64,000 nt of DNA. Origin: Trogon surrucura. Lineage: Eukaryota; Chordata; Aves; Trogoniformes; Trogonidae. Below the pieces are notes generated by a model. It searched no databases. It saw only the letters and a list, made by a program, of their open reading frames with translations, and had not been told where the DNA came from. Of this stretch, positions 50,701-62,274 are shown piece by piece. The position numbers and the translations under genes are program-made. The stretch covers positions 39,533,477-39,597,476 of the forward strand of contig CM036622.1 in assembly GCA_020746105.1 (NCBI GenBank). The letters are read 5' to 3'. Within the stretch, counting starts at the first letter, position 1. Each line of letters opens with the position of its first letter.

Positions 50701-51850
50701 CAAAATAGTCATATACCCGACTTACTTCCTGTGGGGACTAATCCTGGCAGATGAAGTATTATTTACAGCTCTAAAATTATCTAGATACTTTTTCTCTGCA
50801 GCTAGGGAAGTAGGTTATTTGTTGAGACACTTCTCAGTTACAGAAGTGGTTGTAGTGTATTTATTAACATGCAGGCACAATTCTCTGCAGAACAACAGCA
50901 AGTGCAAGTTCACTAAACAGGAAAACTCTCTGGGGTTTTTTTTCCTTGAAAAGAATACAGAGGTATTCTCCTTGCTCTCATGGATGCTCTAATTACCTAC
51001 CAGTTTCTTTTTCCCAAATGAAGCAGAGATTCTCCTCTGTCTTCTCACATTTAAAAGCAGGTATCCTTCCAGGCTAGCACTGAATGCTTACAGTAGTGCA
51101 GTTGATGGGTGCCTTACCTGTACCTATCAAAGCAAAACAGCTAGCAACATGTTAAAAAAAGAGAGAGAAAAGAAATGTTAAAACCTCTGCTTCTCATAAT
51201 CAGATTGCAATAATCCCAGAAAAAGTGTAGGTTGAAAAGACCATGTTGATACAAAAAGAAACAAAGAAAAAAAAAAGGCAGCAAGCAAATTCTTAAACGA
51301 ATGTTTGAATGAACGCTTGCAAGCAATATGAGAGTGGAAAAGAATGAACACAGAGATCTTCTCATCCTTCTTTCTTGAATGATTGATGTTATAATCAGGG
51401 ATGCTGGAGCTACATAACAGAAGTAAAATATAAGGGCATATTCTTGGCTCGTGAAAATGAAAGCATTCACATTGATTTCTGTGGAACCACTGCTGTTTAT
51501 GCCACTGCAAGATATATCCCTAAGAGAGGTGAGATAATGTGCAAGGATGGTGAACATAAAAGCACAGAAGAGACATGAAAACTTATCACAGGCACAGTTT
51601 TCCAAGTAAACACAGCTCATAACCTTAGGAAGCCTTCAAGAAGTTGTTCTTTCCTTTTTATGTGTGCTTTATAAGTAACAATGAACACATATACTTCTCT
51701 ATTATGAACGCCTCCTCCAGCAATGACATATTGTTACTAATCATTATAGGATTTATTACTAGCTTTCATCTAAGGGTTTTTTTCTGTGCAATAAAGTGTT
51801 TTTCCTGCACTTTTACACGTTTATACCAAGTTACAGCTTTGCCCTGATTA

Positions 51851-51852
<2 letters not shown>
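47772..51852. other. Gene-poor intergenic DNA
   Basis: Patches of moderate GC (around 48000-48520 and 49300-49610) contain overlapping ORFs of up to 98 codons on both strands, with no recognised family and no splice signals that link them. A 159-codon minus ORF at 51141-51620 is hydrophobic and AT-driven. Confidence 0.4.
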
Positions 51853-51891
<39 letters not shown>

Positions 51892-51897
51892 CAAGTG
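51853..51897. repeat. 45-bp poly(T) run
   Basis: This is an uninterrupted run of about 45 T, by far the longest homopolymer in the window. It could be the poly(A) tail of a minus-strand retrocopy or an expanded microsatellite. No retrocopy body is obvious beside it. The exact length is uncertain because such runs are error-prone in sequencing. Confidence 0.85.
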
Positions 51898-53099
51898 GAA
51901 CAATGCATACAGCTTTTCTTAGAGGGCACAGTTTGATTTTTACCGTGGAGTACAAGAGGTACTGAATACAGTGACTGTGTCCAGAGACACTGCAAAACTG
52001 TCACACAACTGCATAGAGCATTGCAGATTAGGCCTGTGGGACCTAGTACATGGCTGGTATTTTATCCACAACTGCATGCTTCAGCTGCCCATCGCTAATC
52101 CTTTCCTTTCTTCAGCATACGTTTTTGTAGTACATCAATGAAGAATATAAATCTGAAACTATAAACCTCTGCAAGACTTGAGAAGCAGACAGCAAATGAA
52201 AGAAACTTTAAGTTGCCCTCATTTAGGCTTTTCTACACTACGCATAGGGGTTTGAAGGATTTATTATTGTTTAACTTAGCAACATATAAACTTTTTTTTT
52301 CTGTTCTTATTCCTGCCTAACAATGCTGTTGAAAAACAGCCTAGAGGCAGTCCTTCCTTAGGCCTACCTCCCTACCCCTTCCAGCAAAGGTCAAAAGCTC
52401 AACAGCCCTCTCAGCAACTCTACCAAAACTTGGGGAAAATTGGGTAATCTGACAAAGTGTCAAGGAAAAAATGGTACTTGAACAGCATGAAGAATTCTCT
52501 CTCCCATTTTCTTTAAGAAACTGCAATAGCTTTAATAATAACTTGAGCAAATCTGCAGAAGATTCTGTGGTATAATCCAGATCACCTGCTATACAGAAAG
52601 ATAATACTCCCCACATTCCCACAGATTTCAGCTAGGCCGAGATTTAATTTCTGCTGTTACTTAGCAAAAGACCTTTAGTACTATCTCTTAGGAAAAAAAA
52701 AATTCTTCAGTTACTTGTTAGCAATAGTTGGACTGCTTTATTTTGTTGTTGTTGTTTAAAGGGGTGTGCAAAAGACGTGGACTAGAAGGGCCTGCTATAA
52801 ACTCAAATGTATAATAAACATTACTAGTATTATCCTCTGGTATCCTATATGAATGTACGTTGAAAATATTTTGCAAATTTCTGCTTATACTTCAAATAAA
52901 CTTCTTAAAACCACAAGTGTTCTGCTTTGATTTACACACAAGCACATCAGAGATTAAAGAGCAAGACAATTACAATGGAGCTGATGAATTCTTAATCTCA
53001 GAAACAGTATAAATTAAGGGAAAACACAGTCTTGTTACTAGTTGTTCTTTTGTGATTAAGTATTAGTTATCTGCTATGTTTGACATTCTGTAGACCTAT
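51898..53099. other. Intergenic DNA approaching PLXDC2
   Basis: This is AT-rich DNA with no repeat or exon recognised. A run of GTT repeats is at about 52744-52756. Confidence 0.4.
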
Positions 53100-53105
53100 T
53101 TATTT

Positions 53106-53367
53106 GATTAATTTAATTGTCGTCCTAATTAATTTAATTATTTGCTAGCAAGAGTTGAGAGGCTGGTGCATTCACGGTTGTCTACATGGAGCTCAACTGA
53201 TTACCACAGCCACAGTTTGCTGAACCGGTAAAAAGCTGCTGCCCGGTCCCCGGTGCCCCTTTTGCTTGCCTGGGCTTGACTGATGTGCCCTCTGCTAGTT
53301 TCTGTCTCCCCGCCGTTGTTCAGAGATTAATGTAGGGGACGGGATTATTCACGGCGCATTTAATTAA
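53106..53367. promoter_or_regulatory. Homeodomain-type TAATTA motif cluster upstream of PLXDC2
   Basis: GATTAATTTAATTG is at 53106-53119, TAATTAATTTAATTA at 53126-53140, and the palindrome TTAATTAA at 53360-53367 within GCGCATTTAATTAAGAGCG. Two of the three lie within 35 bp, and all are 1.4 to 1.7 kb upstream of the PLXDC2 start codon, just before the CpG island. These are core binding sites for homeodomain factors. A regulatory role is inferred. Confidence 0.35.
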
Positions 53368-53629
53368 GAGCGTAGATTTTTTTTTTTTTCCCCAGCAGAG
53401 AGCCCCATACCGTGCACTTTTGAAGTGATCAGTGTACATGAACAACTATTCGATTTGCCAAGAGATAAATAAAATAAAAGAGAGGAGGGGGGAGCGTGAA
53501 GGGATGCTGGCTTCCCCGGAAGCACGGGGAAAATTGGGGGGGAAGGGGGTGGCAGGGAAGGATTTGAAGGTTGCTTCAGTTTGTCACTCTGCTAAACAGA
53601 CGCACCTTTACAAAGCAACTTTTTAATAA

Positions 53630-55570
53630 CCAGGCGGCGGCAGGCTGGGCTCTCTGCGGAGCGGCGGGGCCACCTGCGCTGCTCTCCTCCCTCACGCCGT
53701 GCCGCTCCGCGGCAGCGCAGGGGGCGAGCACCGGCCTCAGGCTCCCGCCGTGCGCTGTCGGTTCCCGGCGCCCTGGGGCGTGGAGCCGCGCTGTAGCCCG
53801 GTGCCCGGGAAGGCAGCACCGCCCGGGACCTCCATGCGGCTCGTTGCCGCGGCCGAGCGGCATCCCGCGTAGCGCAGCGCGGCTGCGAGAGCGCTCCGCC
53901 GCCGGCACCGGCGGGAGAAACGGTGCTTCCCCGGCGCCTGCGCCCCGCCGCGCTCCTGCGGAAGGAGACCGGGAGCAAGAGCGAGAGGGGCGACGGGGAC
54001 CCGGTCCCAGGGTAGCCCCCCGCCCGCCCCTGCGTAGCGGGCGGTGGTGGCGACAGCGCGGGCGCGCACGGCGGCGGGGTCGCGCTGCCGGCCGGGGGAG
54101 TGCCCGCCTCCCGCGGCCCCGCGCTAGTACCGCCGGCCGCGGAAGCCGCCTTGAAAGCGACGGAGAACTTGTTCGTGTCCGCCTGCCTCCCCACCGCCCG
54201 CTCGTCCCCTCCCGCGGCGCATCCGCCCACCCCCGCGACCTGCTCCCCGCGGGGCTCGCGGCCGGCCCGCAGGCTCCGGCTAGAAGGTTTGCCTGCTCGC
54301 ATCCCGTGGCGGGGTTTGTCGGTAGCGGTGTGCCGAGGGGGAGGCTCCGTCCCTGAGGTACCCTGCCTCACCCTGCGGGGGAAGGGAGCTGGGTGGGGGC
54401 AAGCCAGGAAGGGAGGATCTCCGCGGCTCTCCTAAAATCTATCAGCAGGCTGCGAAGAGGGAAGAGTTTGGCACTTAGCAGGCGAGGCTGGGCTCGTTTT
54501 CCCCAGCGGTGGTGCCGCTGGACTGAGAGCGGAGCGGCCGTGCAAGTTGAGGGGACGGAGACACCCTCCCTAACCCCTTCACCACCACCCAGACCCAGTC
54601 CAGAGCCTTCAGCCCCGCTGGCTCGTCCCTGCCGCCCCGGTATAGGAGAGCTGGTCCGAAGACCGGGCGGCTTGGCGCCTGCTAGGGCTGCTCTCCGCCG
54701 CCTCCCCCGGACTTTTCCCACCACCGACGAGGAGCGGCGCGCACCCCGCACTCCGGAGAGTTGTCTCGGCAGGCTCCGTGCTATGGCGAGGCTGCGGAGA
54801 AGCAAACTAGCCGCTGGATTTCTATTACTTTTCCAGTGCCTGAGCGAGCGCTGCCAGCTCGCTGGCGGGGAGACGCCGAGGCAGAGCCGCGGTAAGTGAG
54901 GCCGGTACCTGCCGGGCGGGGCCGGCCCGGGCATCTCCGCGGAGCCCGGGTCGGCGCGGTCGGGCCGGGGCGGGGGAGGGCCGGGTTCGGGGGCCCGGGC
55001 CCCCCTCCGCAGCACCGGCGCCGCGTGAGCTCCGCCGGCAGCTCGGCGGGCCGCCTACCCGGAGAGGGCAAGACGCCGTTTGGGGGGCGGCTCCCCCCCG
55101 TTCCCGAGGGAGGCACGGGGTGACGGCGGTCCCGGCTTCTCCCCCTTTCCTTCCCTTCCCCGGAAAGAGCTGTCCGTTACTTGATTTTCTATTTTAATGA
55201 GAATTCAGGACTTTCCTCCTTTAATAAATCTGCTCCACGATGACTGGGAGCCGGTGCTGTTACCCTCCCCAGCCCCTTCCCGGGGTCGCCGGACCCTCCT
55301 TCCCGGCCACGTTCGAGACGCCACCGGGGGCGAAGGGCTCCACTCGAGCGCCGGGAAGGGAGGGACGGATGCGCCGGCGCTCCCGGGAGCCCGAGGCAGC
55401 GGGGGCCGGGGCGCTCCGGCAACCTCTGCCCGCCCGGCCGCCCGCGGCGGGGCCCTGCTGCTCTCCCGGCAGCCAGCCGTGAAAGGGGAGGCAAAGTTTC
55501 CCTGCAGATCCTGCCTGGGAGAGCTAGCGGGCACTCTCCGCCCCCGCGGAAGTCAGGAGCTTGTAGCCTC
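53630..55570 (+). promoter_or_regulatory. PLXDC2: CpG island promoter and 5' UTR region of PLXDC2
   Basis: Base composition jumps abruptly to very GC- and CpG-rich from about 53630 and falls again after about 55570. The PLXDC2 start codon lies near the middle. No TATA box is seen close upstream. GC boxes of the GGGCGG / CCGCCC type occur, for example around 54019-54043. This is the usual TATA-less dispersed-start promoter of a broadly used developmental gene. Long ORFs on both strands here (for example 53571-54356 plus and 53592-54371 minus) are expected from low stop-codon frequency in GC-rich DNA and are not annotated as genes. The exact start sites cannot be placed from sequence. Confidence 0.85.
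54783..54891 (+). CDS. PLXDC2: PLXDC2 exon 1: signal peptide (partial gene)
   Basis: The start ATG is in a good context, with G at -3 and G at +4 (CGTGCTATGG). The exon gives 36 codons plus one base and ends at a strong donor, GCG|GTAAGTG, with GT at 54892. The product begins MARLRRSKLAAGFLLLF. It has a basic n-region, a hydrophobic core LAAGFLLLF, and then QCLSERCQLAGG toward a cleavage site. The start MAR, the LAA and the overall length fit PLXDC2 (plexin-domain-containing 2, TEM7R), a type I membrane protein with a nidogen-like region and a PSI domain, reported as a receptor for PEDF. The neighbour MALRD1 upstream on the same strand matches the human order. The frame is open upstream to an ATG at 54393 without a stop. 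The downstream ATG is preferred because of its context and the signal peptide. Confidence 0.82.
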
Positions 55571-57576
55571 CCCTGGAAAACGGGCGTGGGGAGAAGGAGC
55601 AAGATAATGGAAGAAGCCCCACGGGGCTGTGGGACCGGCTCGTTAGGAGCGAGAGGCTCCCTGTGTTGACTAAGTTGGCTTGCGATAGGATTAGGCTGCT
55701 CTTGTCAGTCCTTCTCAGAGACACCTGTTAATGCGTGACACGCAGCACCTGTAGGGCTTTCTTTCGGGCCACTGTTTCCCACAGCGTGGGGTTCGCCTTT
55801 GATCGCGAAAGCCTCTGTATCCCGCATTCCTGTGCTGTGGAGGGGAAAGCTGCTAAAGGAAAGCTTGGTGCGTTTGTGGATAGATATCTAAGGAACAAGT
55901 GAGTGAAGTCGTGGGTTTTGTGTGGCAGGGGACCTTGCTGCAGCAGCAGCAGTTTCCAGTTTATAGATATTTTCAAAAGCTGTGCCTTTATATTCGAAAT
56001 ACTAGGCAGATTGTTATCGGATGAAACATGTCCACTGGCTTCCCTGGGTGCAGCAGACCTGCCCTTCTTACTTTTCTAAAAGGTTTGCTACAAATGTGAA
56101 GAGTTCTGTGGTCACAGCGTAACTGACCCGAACAAGAGAGACTGGGGAGTTTTTTGAAATGTCCGGTGAGATAATGTGCCAGACAGAGCAGGGATTTTCT
56201 CAGGCAGGGGCCTACTGCTGAGTTTGGGAATTGCTAAATGACAAGGTAGCTCAGCAGGTTGCTGAGGCTCACATGTCACTTGGGGCCAGAAGGAGAAACC
56301 AGGAGGAGACTTTTCATGTACTGTTGCAGAATTCATGTTGTAGCTCTCAGCGCTGCAGGCAACAAATGTTGGTGTTAATGTTAGTTATAAGGAAAAACAA
56401 AGTGTAGTGTTGAGATTAGAAAAAGAAATGAGTGGACTGAGCTCACATCTTCCAGCCATGGAATCCAGAAAAGAAAATATTAGTGCTGACTAAAGGCAAT
56501 ATAACTTATCAGTGGGCAAATAATCACTGCACATCACTGATTTAGGCTATTAAGTTGTAGTAATCATCAATGTCTACACCAGGAGGTGCTAAATAGAAGA
56601 TATACCATCAGCTTGCTTATCCTTAAATCATATATTAATGTTTTGTGTCTTCCTAAATGTGATATGAAGGAGTTTATAATAAGGCAAATATTATTTTGAT
56701 ATTTAATACATTCTGAAGAAAATATGCCAAGTGATTGTCCGTATTACTAGCTGAATAAAACAATCTGATGATAGATATTTTTAACTTTGGCATCTTTTCC
56801 TTCTCTCTTGGATAAAAAGTCTTTATTATGACAGCAATAATTAAATGTCATCAACATAATCGGAGTTGTCTTTAATATGTTTTCATCATTTTTTTTGTTT
56901 CGTTTTTAATACTGCTCTTTGGAAAAAAATGCAGTGAGGGACTATGTCTAATAATTATGTAAAGCCAGGGAGATTCAACTTCAGGTTCTGTGAGTCAAAA
57001 TGAAGAGTGCTTTTTCAAAGTTCTGATGTATTTAGCGTCTACTGTATACTTTTAGATCAGCTTGGGTAAAACCTTTAAAGAATAAAGCAAAAAATAAATC
57101 TTTGAAGTAGCTGCCAATTCTTAAAGGGAGGCTGTTTTGACATATTCTTCGAATACTCCGTAACAAAACATCTTATTGAAACTGAATAAAATAATTATCA
57201 AGAAATGGATTAGTATTACCTGGCAGAGATGCAGCCAGGAGAGGATTTCTGAGGAGTCTACCAAAGGGCTATCTATGCCATGATTCCAACTGCGATGGGA
57301 AAAAAAAAAAAAGCTATCTTTTGTTTTTGTTTTTGTTTTTTTTTGCCAGCTCCTCAGAATTACCTTCCTGGGTTAAAATCAGATCGTATCAATTCAAGCC
57401 AAAGAATTTTCTCTGCATGCTGGAACTTGCCTGGCTGCTTCTGGGTGTTTTTAAAATTCAGGTATTTTTGTGACTGAGGTGTGAGCTGGTGACACTGTGC
57501 TGGCAGGAGTGGGACTTTCCCCGCTAGAGGGCACAGCGGCTGCCAGGCGGGATGTGACTCTGCCAGAAGCATTTGC
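54892..57576. other. PLXDC2 intron 1, proximal part
   Basis: The intron begins in the CpG island and turns AT-rich after about 55.6 kb. No further exon is recognised. PLXDC2 has a very long first intron in other vertebrates, so absence of exon 2 from the window is expected. Confidence 0.6.
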
Positions 57577-57680
57577 TCCATCCATCCATCCATCCATCCA
57601 TCCATCCATCCATCCATCCATCCATCCATCCCATTTGCTCCATCGCTCCATCCATCCCATCCGCTCCATCCATCCTCCCC
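57577..57680. repeat. (TCCA)n microsatellite with degenerate flank
   Basis: About 13 perfect TCCA units (57577-57630) are followed by interrupted units (CCATTTGCTCCATCGCTCCA and similar) to about 57676. The array creates the spurious Ile-His-Pro-Ser and Met-Asp-Gly-Trp repeat ORFs on the two strands. Confidence 0.95.
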
Positions 57681-60436
57681 TCTGCCCGGTCAGAAGTTAA
57701 TTTTTACTGACAAAACTGCTATAAATCAAGGATTAAGGTTCTTAAACATAAGGTTTGCATGCATGTATGTTTTACGGTAACCAAACTGAATGTGACATGA
57801 ATTTAGTGAACTGAAGCAAATGGTCTTTTGAAAGCTCATGCAACAAATAAGGCTCCCAGTTACTTCAGTGAGGGCTCCCTGCCTGCTGAAGAAGCCTTGA
57901 AAATGTAACATTATTTTGCAAACGCCATCAGTCAGAATTAGGAAGCTGTTATTGTAATTTTTCTTCTGTCAAAGCATATTCCAGAATCCTGGTATAATTT
58001 ATATTCATTGGACTGCTGCTGTCTCCAGGCATCTGCATTCAGAGGGGGGTAGAATTATTTTTACGAGATAAACTACTATTAAGGAATATTTATCTAGCAT
58101 TTATCTACAGCTGAAATAGTAACATTTTCTGTATTGCCTGAGCTTTACTCTGTTTAAAGAAAAAACAGTCAAAGCGAAACCAAACTTTCCTCATTACATA
58201 TTAGGACCTTCAGCTTTTATCTCGGAAGTATCAAAAGAAAGGCAATATTAGACAACATGTATGTCAGGTGGTTTTTTCTTTGCACTCAGAATTACTTTTT
58301 TTTTTTTCTGTACATGATATATAAATGGGGACAATGGGGTTGGAGAATCCCAGTGACGTTTGAGAGTAAATCTTATTTATATATCAGAGATGATTTACTA
58401 AGAATTCTTTCTAAAGAAGACATATTTTTTTAACTTTCTTCCTGATTCTTCCTTTTATTTTATGTGCTTTTTGTCATTGTCACTTCCTCTGAAAGGTTGG
58501 TTTGAAATATTGCTAGTAAATACTGAATAATTTAAGACTATTATAAGGTTGACTTAAATTCAGATGCTCATTTCCACAAATTAAGAGTAAGATCGACACT
58601 CGTAGTTCATAGAAATTTCTTGGGGAAAACAGTGTTTTTGTTTGGTTATAAATATTCCTCTTCGTAGTTTACATCCTTATGCAGGCACTTAAACCCCAGC
58701 AAACACTTGACTCAGACACTAGGTTTTGTCTGACACTTAACTTGGAGTTGATCATAAATAACAGGGAAACTAGCTCACTACACTGTAAACAAATGTAGAA
58801 AATGAGGAAAAGTTCTTTACTGTTTGAAAAGTTCGGGGCAACAATTTATTAGCAACACATGCAGGCCATTTAGAGAAAAATGCTGGGACAGTATCTACTG
58901 CCATGCTGAATACCAGATTCCTCCATAAAATTGTAGTTTAGGAGGGCAGTTTCCTTTAGGGAAAGAGACTCCTGAGACTGTGAAGAAAGTAGATGAGGAA
59001 ATTCATAATACCAGGTGATGAGAGAGACACACTCAAGAAAAAATGTCACAGACCTGTGATGAGTTAACGTTTTCATTGAAGACTTTTTGGAACATTTTTG
59101 GTGGAGCAGAGCAGCACTGCATCTCCCTGCACCTGCACAGACCTCAGCTTGCTTCCTGCAGGATACTGTGCAGCGATGCCCAAAAAGTTGCTTTTGTTTA
59201 AATTATGGTAAAGACAGCTTTCACACAAGAAACACACTCAGTCGAATCCTACTGATTTTCTCCATAAAGGACCTAAACATGTCTTATTAGAAGAAATAAA
59301 AAGTACTTATTAGAAGAAATAAAAATAAAACCATCACTTGACTCTGTTTTTGATAAAAGTCACTGTGGTTTCATAAGACTGCCTGTACTGCTGCCAGTAG
59401 CCTTGAAAGCACTGTTAAAAAGAGAACTCTCTAGCAGCCCCAGTTTCAACACTTATTGAGGATGCAGTCTCTTAAACTGGGAACATGTGAGTGTATTTTA
59501 AATTCCTTGTGTGGTTCATGCTTCCTAAGGAAAACTAATACCAAAGCAACTTAAGAAGGCCATAGCTAAATAAGTGTGTTCTGGGGGCTCTGTACAGAGC
59601 GAACAAGAGGTAACTTGACAGGAGCATTTCTCGTCCGGTACAAGGAAATGTTGCAAGTTTGCCATCAGTGTGAAATTTTATCCAGCTATTTGGTTTGATG
59701 AGGGCTGAGCTGGGAGTTTTAATGCGGTGCAGTTGGCAGATGTCATATTTACTAAACTGAAGAATTGCATAATCACAGCAGGAACTGGAAGAACCCAGGG
59801 TGTTACTTTCCGTGGCAAAATGCGCAGAGAACCCATGCTAAGTGCACGTGGGTTTTGTTTTTGTTTGTGGCTTCTGATAAATGAGCATAAAACATTGCCC
59901 TGAGGTAATGTTTGTGAGTGCTGCGTGCTGTGTCTCATCATGGAACACTTCCTCCTCTTTTCTTTTTCCTGATCCAACTAACAGACATAGCTTTAGTTAG
60001 CCCTCCTTGCTCTCAACATTGAGCAATCAGTTGTGCTAAGTGTCCCTGAAAATTCTGGGCTTGAAAGACTTTGTGTAACATTTTTATTTCCCTTGACCAA
60101 AGGGCAGGGCATAGGAGTATGTTTTCAGCTTGGATTTGGCCTAACGTTTTCCTCTTCTGAAATGGGCAAATGGAGCAGGTTCTGAGGCCAGATCCAGAGA
60201 CGGACTTGACACTTGAGTTGAACACATAGTTCCAAAAGTAGAAAACAGCTCGATGGCATGATATATCAAGAGAGATAGAAGGATTAATTTGAAAATAGAT
60301 ACAAGACATTGCGAGAGTGATGCATCTGCTCTACTAAACAATGGTAAGGTCTCAGTAGGAATGTTCAGTTTCATGCACTGTAGTTTAAGAAATATGTGGA
60401 CTTATTGAGAAGTGTCATATGAAGAGGAAAGAACAC
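57681..60436. other. PLXDC2 intron 1, no recognised element
   Basis: This is AT-rich intron. A 23-bp tandem duplication (CTTATTAGAAGAAATAAAAA-type unit) lies at 59283-59328. Confidence 0.5.
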
Positions 60437-60750
60437 TGCTAGAGAAAATAAAACTAAGAGATGACATGGTAACAATCTTCAAGTGTGTAAAAGGCTTCTA
60501 CAGAGAAGAAGGGAATAACTTGTTCTCAACAACAAGAAATGATTTAAACTGCAGCAAGGCAGACTTCTAAATATTAAGGCTAAGAGAGTAGATTATCTCT
60601 GAGTAGTCTTCATCATTGAAACAGGTTATGTAAACATACGTCCGAAATGTCATTCTGTCCAGAAAGGCAGCTGTTCCTGCCTTGGAGCAAATGGCTGGAC
60701 ATTGTGACCTTTCAAGGTCTCCTCCAGCTATCTTGATTCATTCTGTGTGG
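60437..60750 (+). mobile_element. Old CR1 LINE 3' fragment
   Basis: The sequence follows the CR1 3' block order: AAACTAAGAGATGACATGGT, then TTCAAGTGTGTAAAAGGCTT, then the CATTGAAACAGGTTATGTAA region. It ends GACCTTTCAAGGTCTCCTCC and ATTCATTCTGTG. Divergence is strong and all frames are broken, so it is an old copy. Confidence 0.7.
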
Positions 60751-61616
60751 GTAGTTTCAAGGGTGTACCTTGAACTCCGCAGCTAGATAAAATACAGCAT
60801 GAATTCAAGTGCTCTCTTAGCTTGGGGCCTCTGTCTCTCATTTGTCAACGATATATTTGGCTTTAATGTGATTTTAATGTACATTTTCTGTGGCTGCGGA
60901 CAAGGTAAAGACATTTAAAATGCTGCTTTAGTTAGAGTTCTTATGTCATGAAGTAAGGCTTTTAGAATTAGATTTTGTTCTTACTTGGTTTAGAACTCTT
61001 ATCTTTTAATATGAACACTACCTAGTTTCCATTAGAAGCAGATAACTTTCTTTTCTCTAAAGATATTCTCATAGTGACTTTTTTGGACATCACTTACCCC
61101 ATGTCATTTCATTGAGTGAAAAATCCTTGACTTGAATAGGGAGAGTTCCACAAATGGAATACATAAAACTTTCCATTTAACCTTTCGCTGGTAATGTTTG
61201 AAGTATATGTTGTTTCACAGTTGATGCTTGGAGCTCTGGTCCTTTTCTTTGTAGGTGTAATTGAATTGTGTTGAAGGGCTGCTTATGTTACAGGCATACA
61301 ATGCCATTCATGGTTTTTACTGCAGCTTTTCTTGCCTGCTGTAGTTAGTAGGGTGGATTCTGCTGGAAGTTTATCTGCATTTAGTAGCAGAATAGGATGC
61401 AGTGATTATCCAGTAATAAGCACTTTGAGTTGTATTCTTTGTTTTTTTCTATTCAAACATTACCTTTTTTTTCTCCCCTGTGAATCCTGCAAATATAAAA
61501 TGGGCGATACTGCATCTGGGCCAAATAATTACAACTTTTCTCTTCACAACAGTTGTTACTAGGCTGATTGTAAAAGGCAAGTATCATCCATTGTAACTTC
61601 ACAGTCACCAACAATA

Positions 61617-61878
61617 CTGAAAAGGCAGAGGTTCTTGATGCTTTCTTCATCTCTACCTTTACGAGCACTGTTGGGCCGCGGGCCTTGGGAACAAAAATCC
61701 AGATTGATTCACAGACCCGCTGTCACTGAAGGCAGAGATGGTATGGGAACTGTTACAGGAGACTGACCATCACAAGTTGGTGGGCCCAGATGTTATCCAC
61801 CCAAGACTGTTAAGAGAGCTAGCTGATATCATTGTGAGGCCATTCTTTATAGTCTTTGAGAAGTTGTGGAGTTCAGGG
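61617..61878 (+). mobile_element. CR1 LINE (outer copy), 5' segment
   Basis: The segment starts near AAAGGCAGAGGTTCTTGATG and continues through GTGGGCCCAGATGTTATCCA to GAAGTTGTGGAGTTCAGGG. These are consecutive parts of CR1 ORF2 upstream of the reverse-transcriptase core. The copy is interrupted at about 61878 by another CR1 and resumes at 62275 with the expected next sequence (GAGGACTGGAAGAAGCC). Confidence 0.8.
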
Positions 61879-62274
61879 TAAGTCTTGTGAAGAGAGGCTT
61901 AGGGATCTGGGGCTGTTCAGCCTGGAGGAGGCTGAGGGGAGACCTTATTGCTCTCTACAACTCCCTGAAAGGCAGCTGTAGTGAGACGGGTGTTGGCCTC
62001 TTCTCCCTAGTGAATAGCGACAGGACAAGAGGGAACAGGTTCAGGTTGCACCAGGGGAAGTTTAGATTGGATATTAGGAAAAACTTCTTCACCAAAAGGG
62101 TGGTGAAGCATTGGAATGAGTTGCCAAAGGAGGTGGTGGAGTCACCATCCGTGGACGTATTTAAGAAATGGTTGGAGGTGGCACTTCAGGAGATGGTTTA
62201 GTGTTAGGGTGGTGTAGGGCTGTAGGTTGGACTTGATGATCTTAAAGGTCCTTTCCAACCTTTATGATTCTATG
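61879..62274 (+). mobile_element. CR1 LINE (inner copy) inserted into another CR1
   Basis: This is a complete CR1 3' end of about 395 bp, truncated at its 5' end near TCTTGTGAAGAGAGGCTTAG. The reading frame from 61866 to 62201 runs through [34 protein letters not shown] and [18 protein letters not shown]. The 3' UTR reads ATGATCTTAAAGGTCCTTTC and ends with ATTCTATG at 62274. The open frame shows that it is younger than its host copy. Confidence 0.9.

Noticed and set aside
51141-51620. 159-codon hydrophobic minus-strand ORF
   Set aside because: Its hydrophobicity follows from A-rich DNA read in reverse (Phe/Leu codons), and it has no recognisable protein family.
53571-54371. Long ORFs on both strands as genes
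   Set aside because: They lie in a CpG island where stop codons are rare, the products are Arg/Pro/Ala-rich without domains, and the real gene start explains the region.
57451-57700. Proteins with Met-Asp-Gly-Trp or Ile-His-Pro-Ser repeats
   Set aside because: They are translations of the TCCA microsatellite on either strand.
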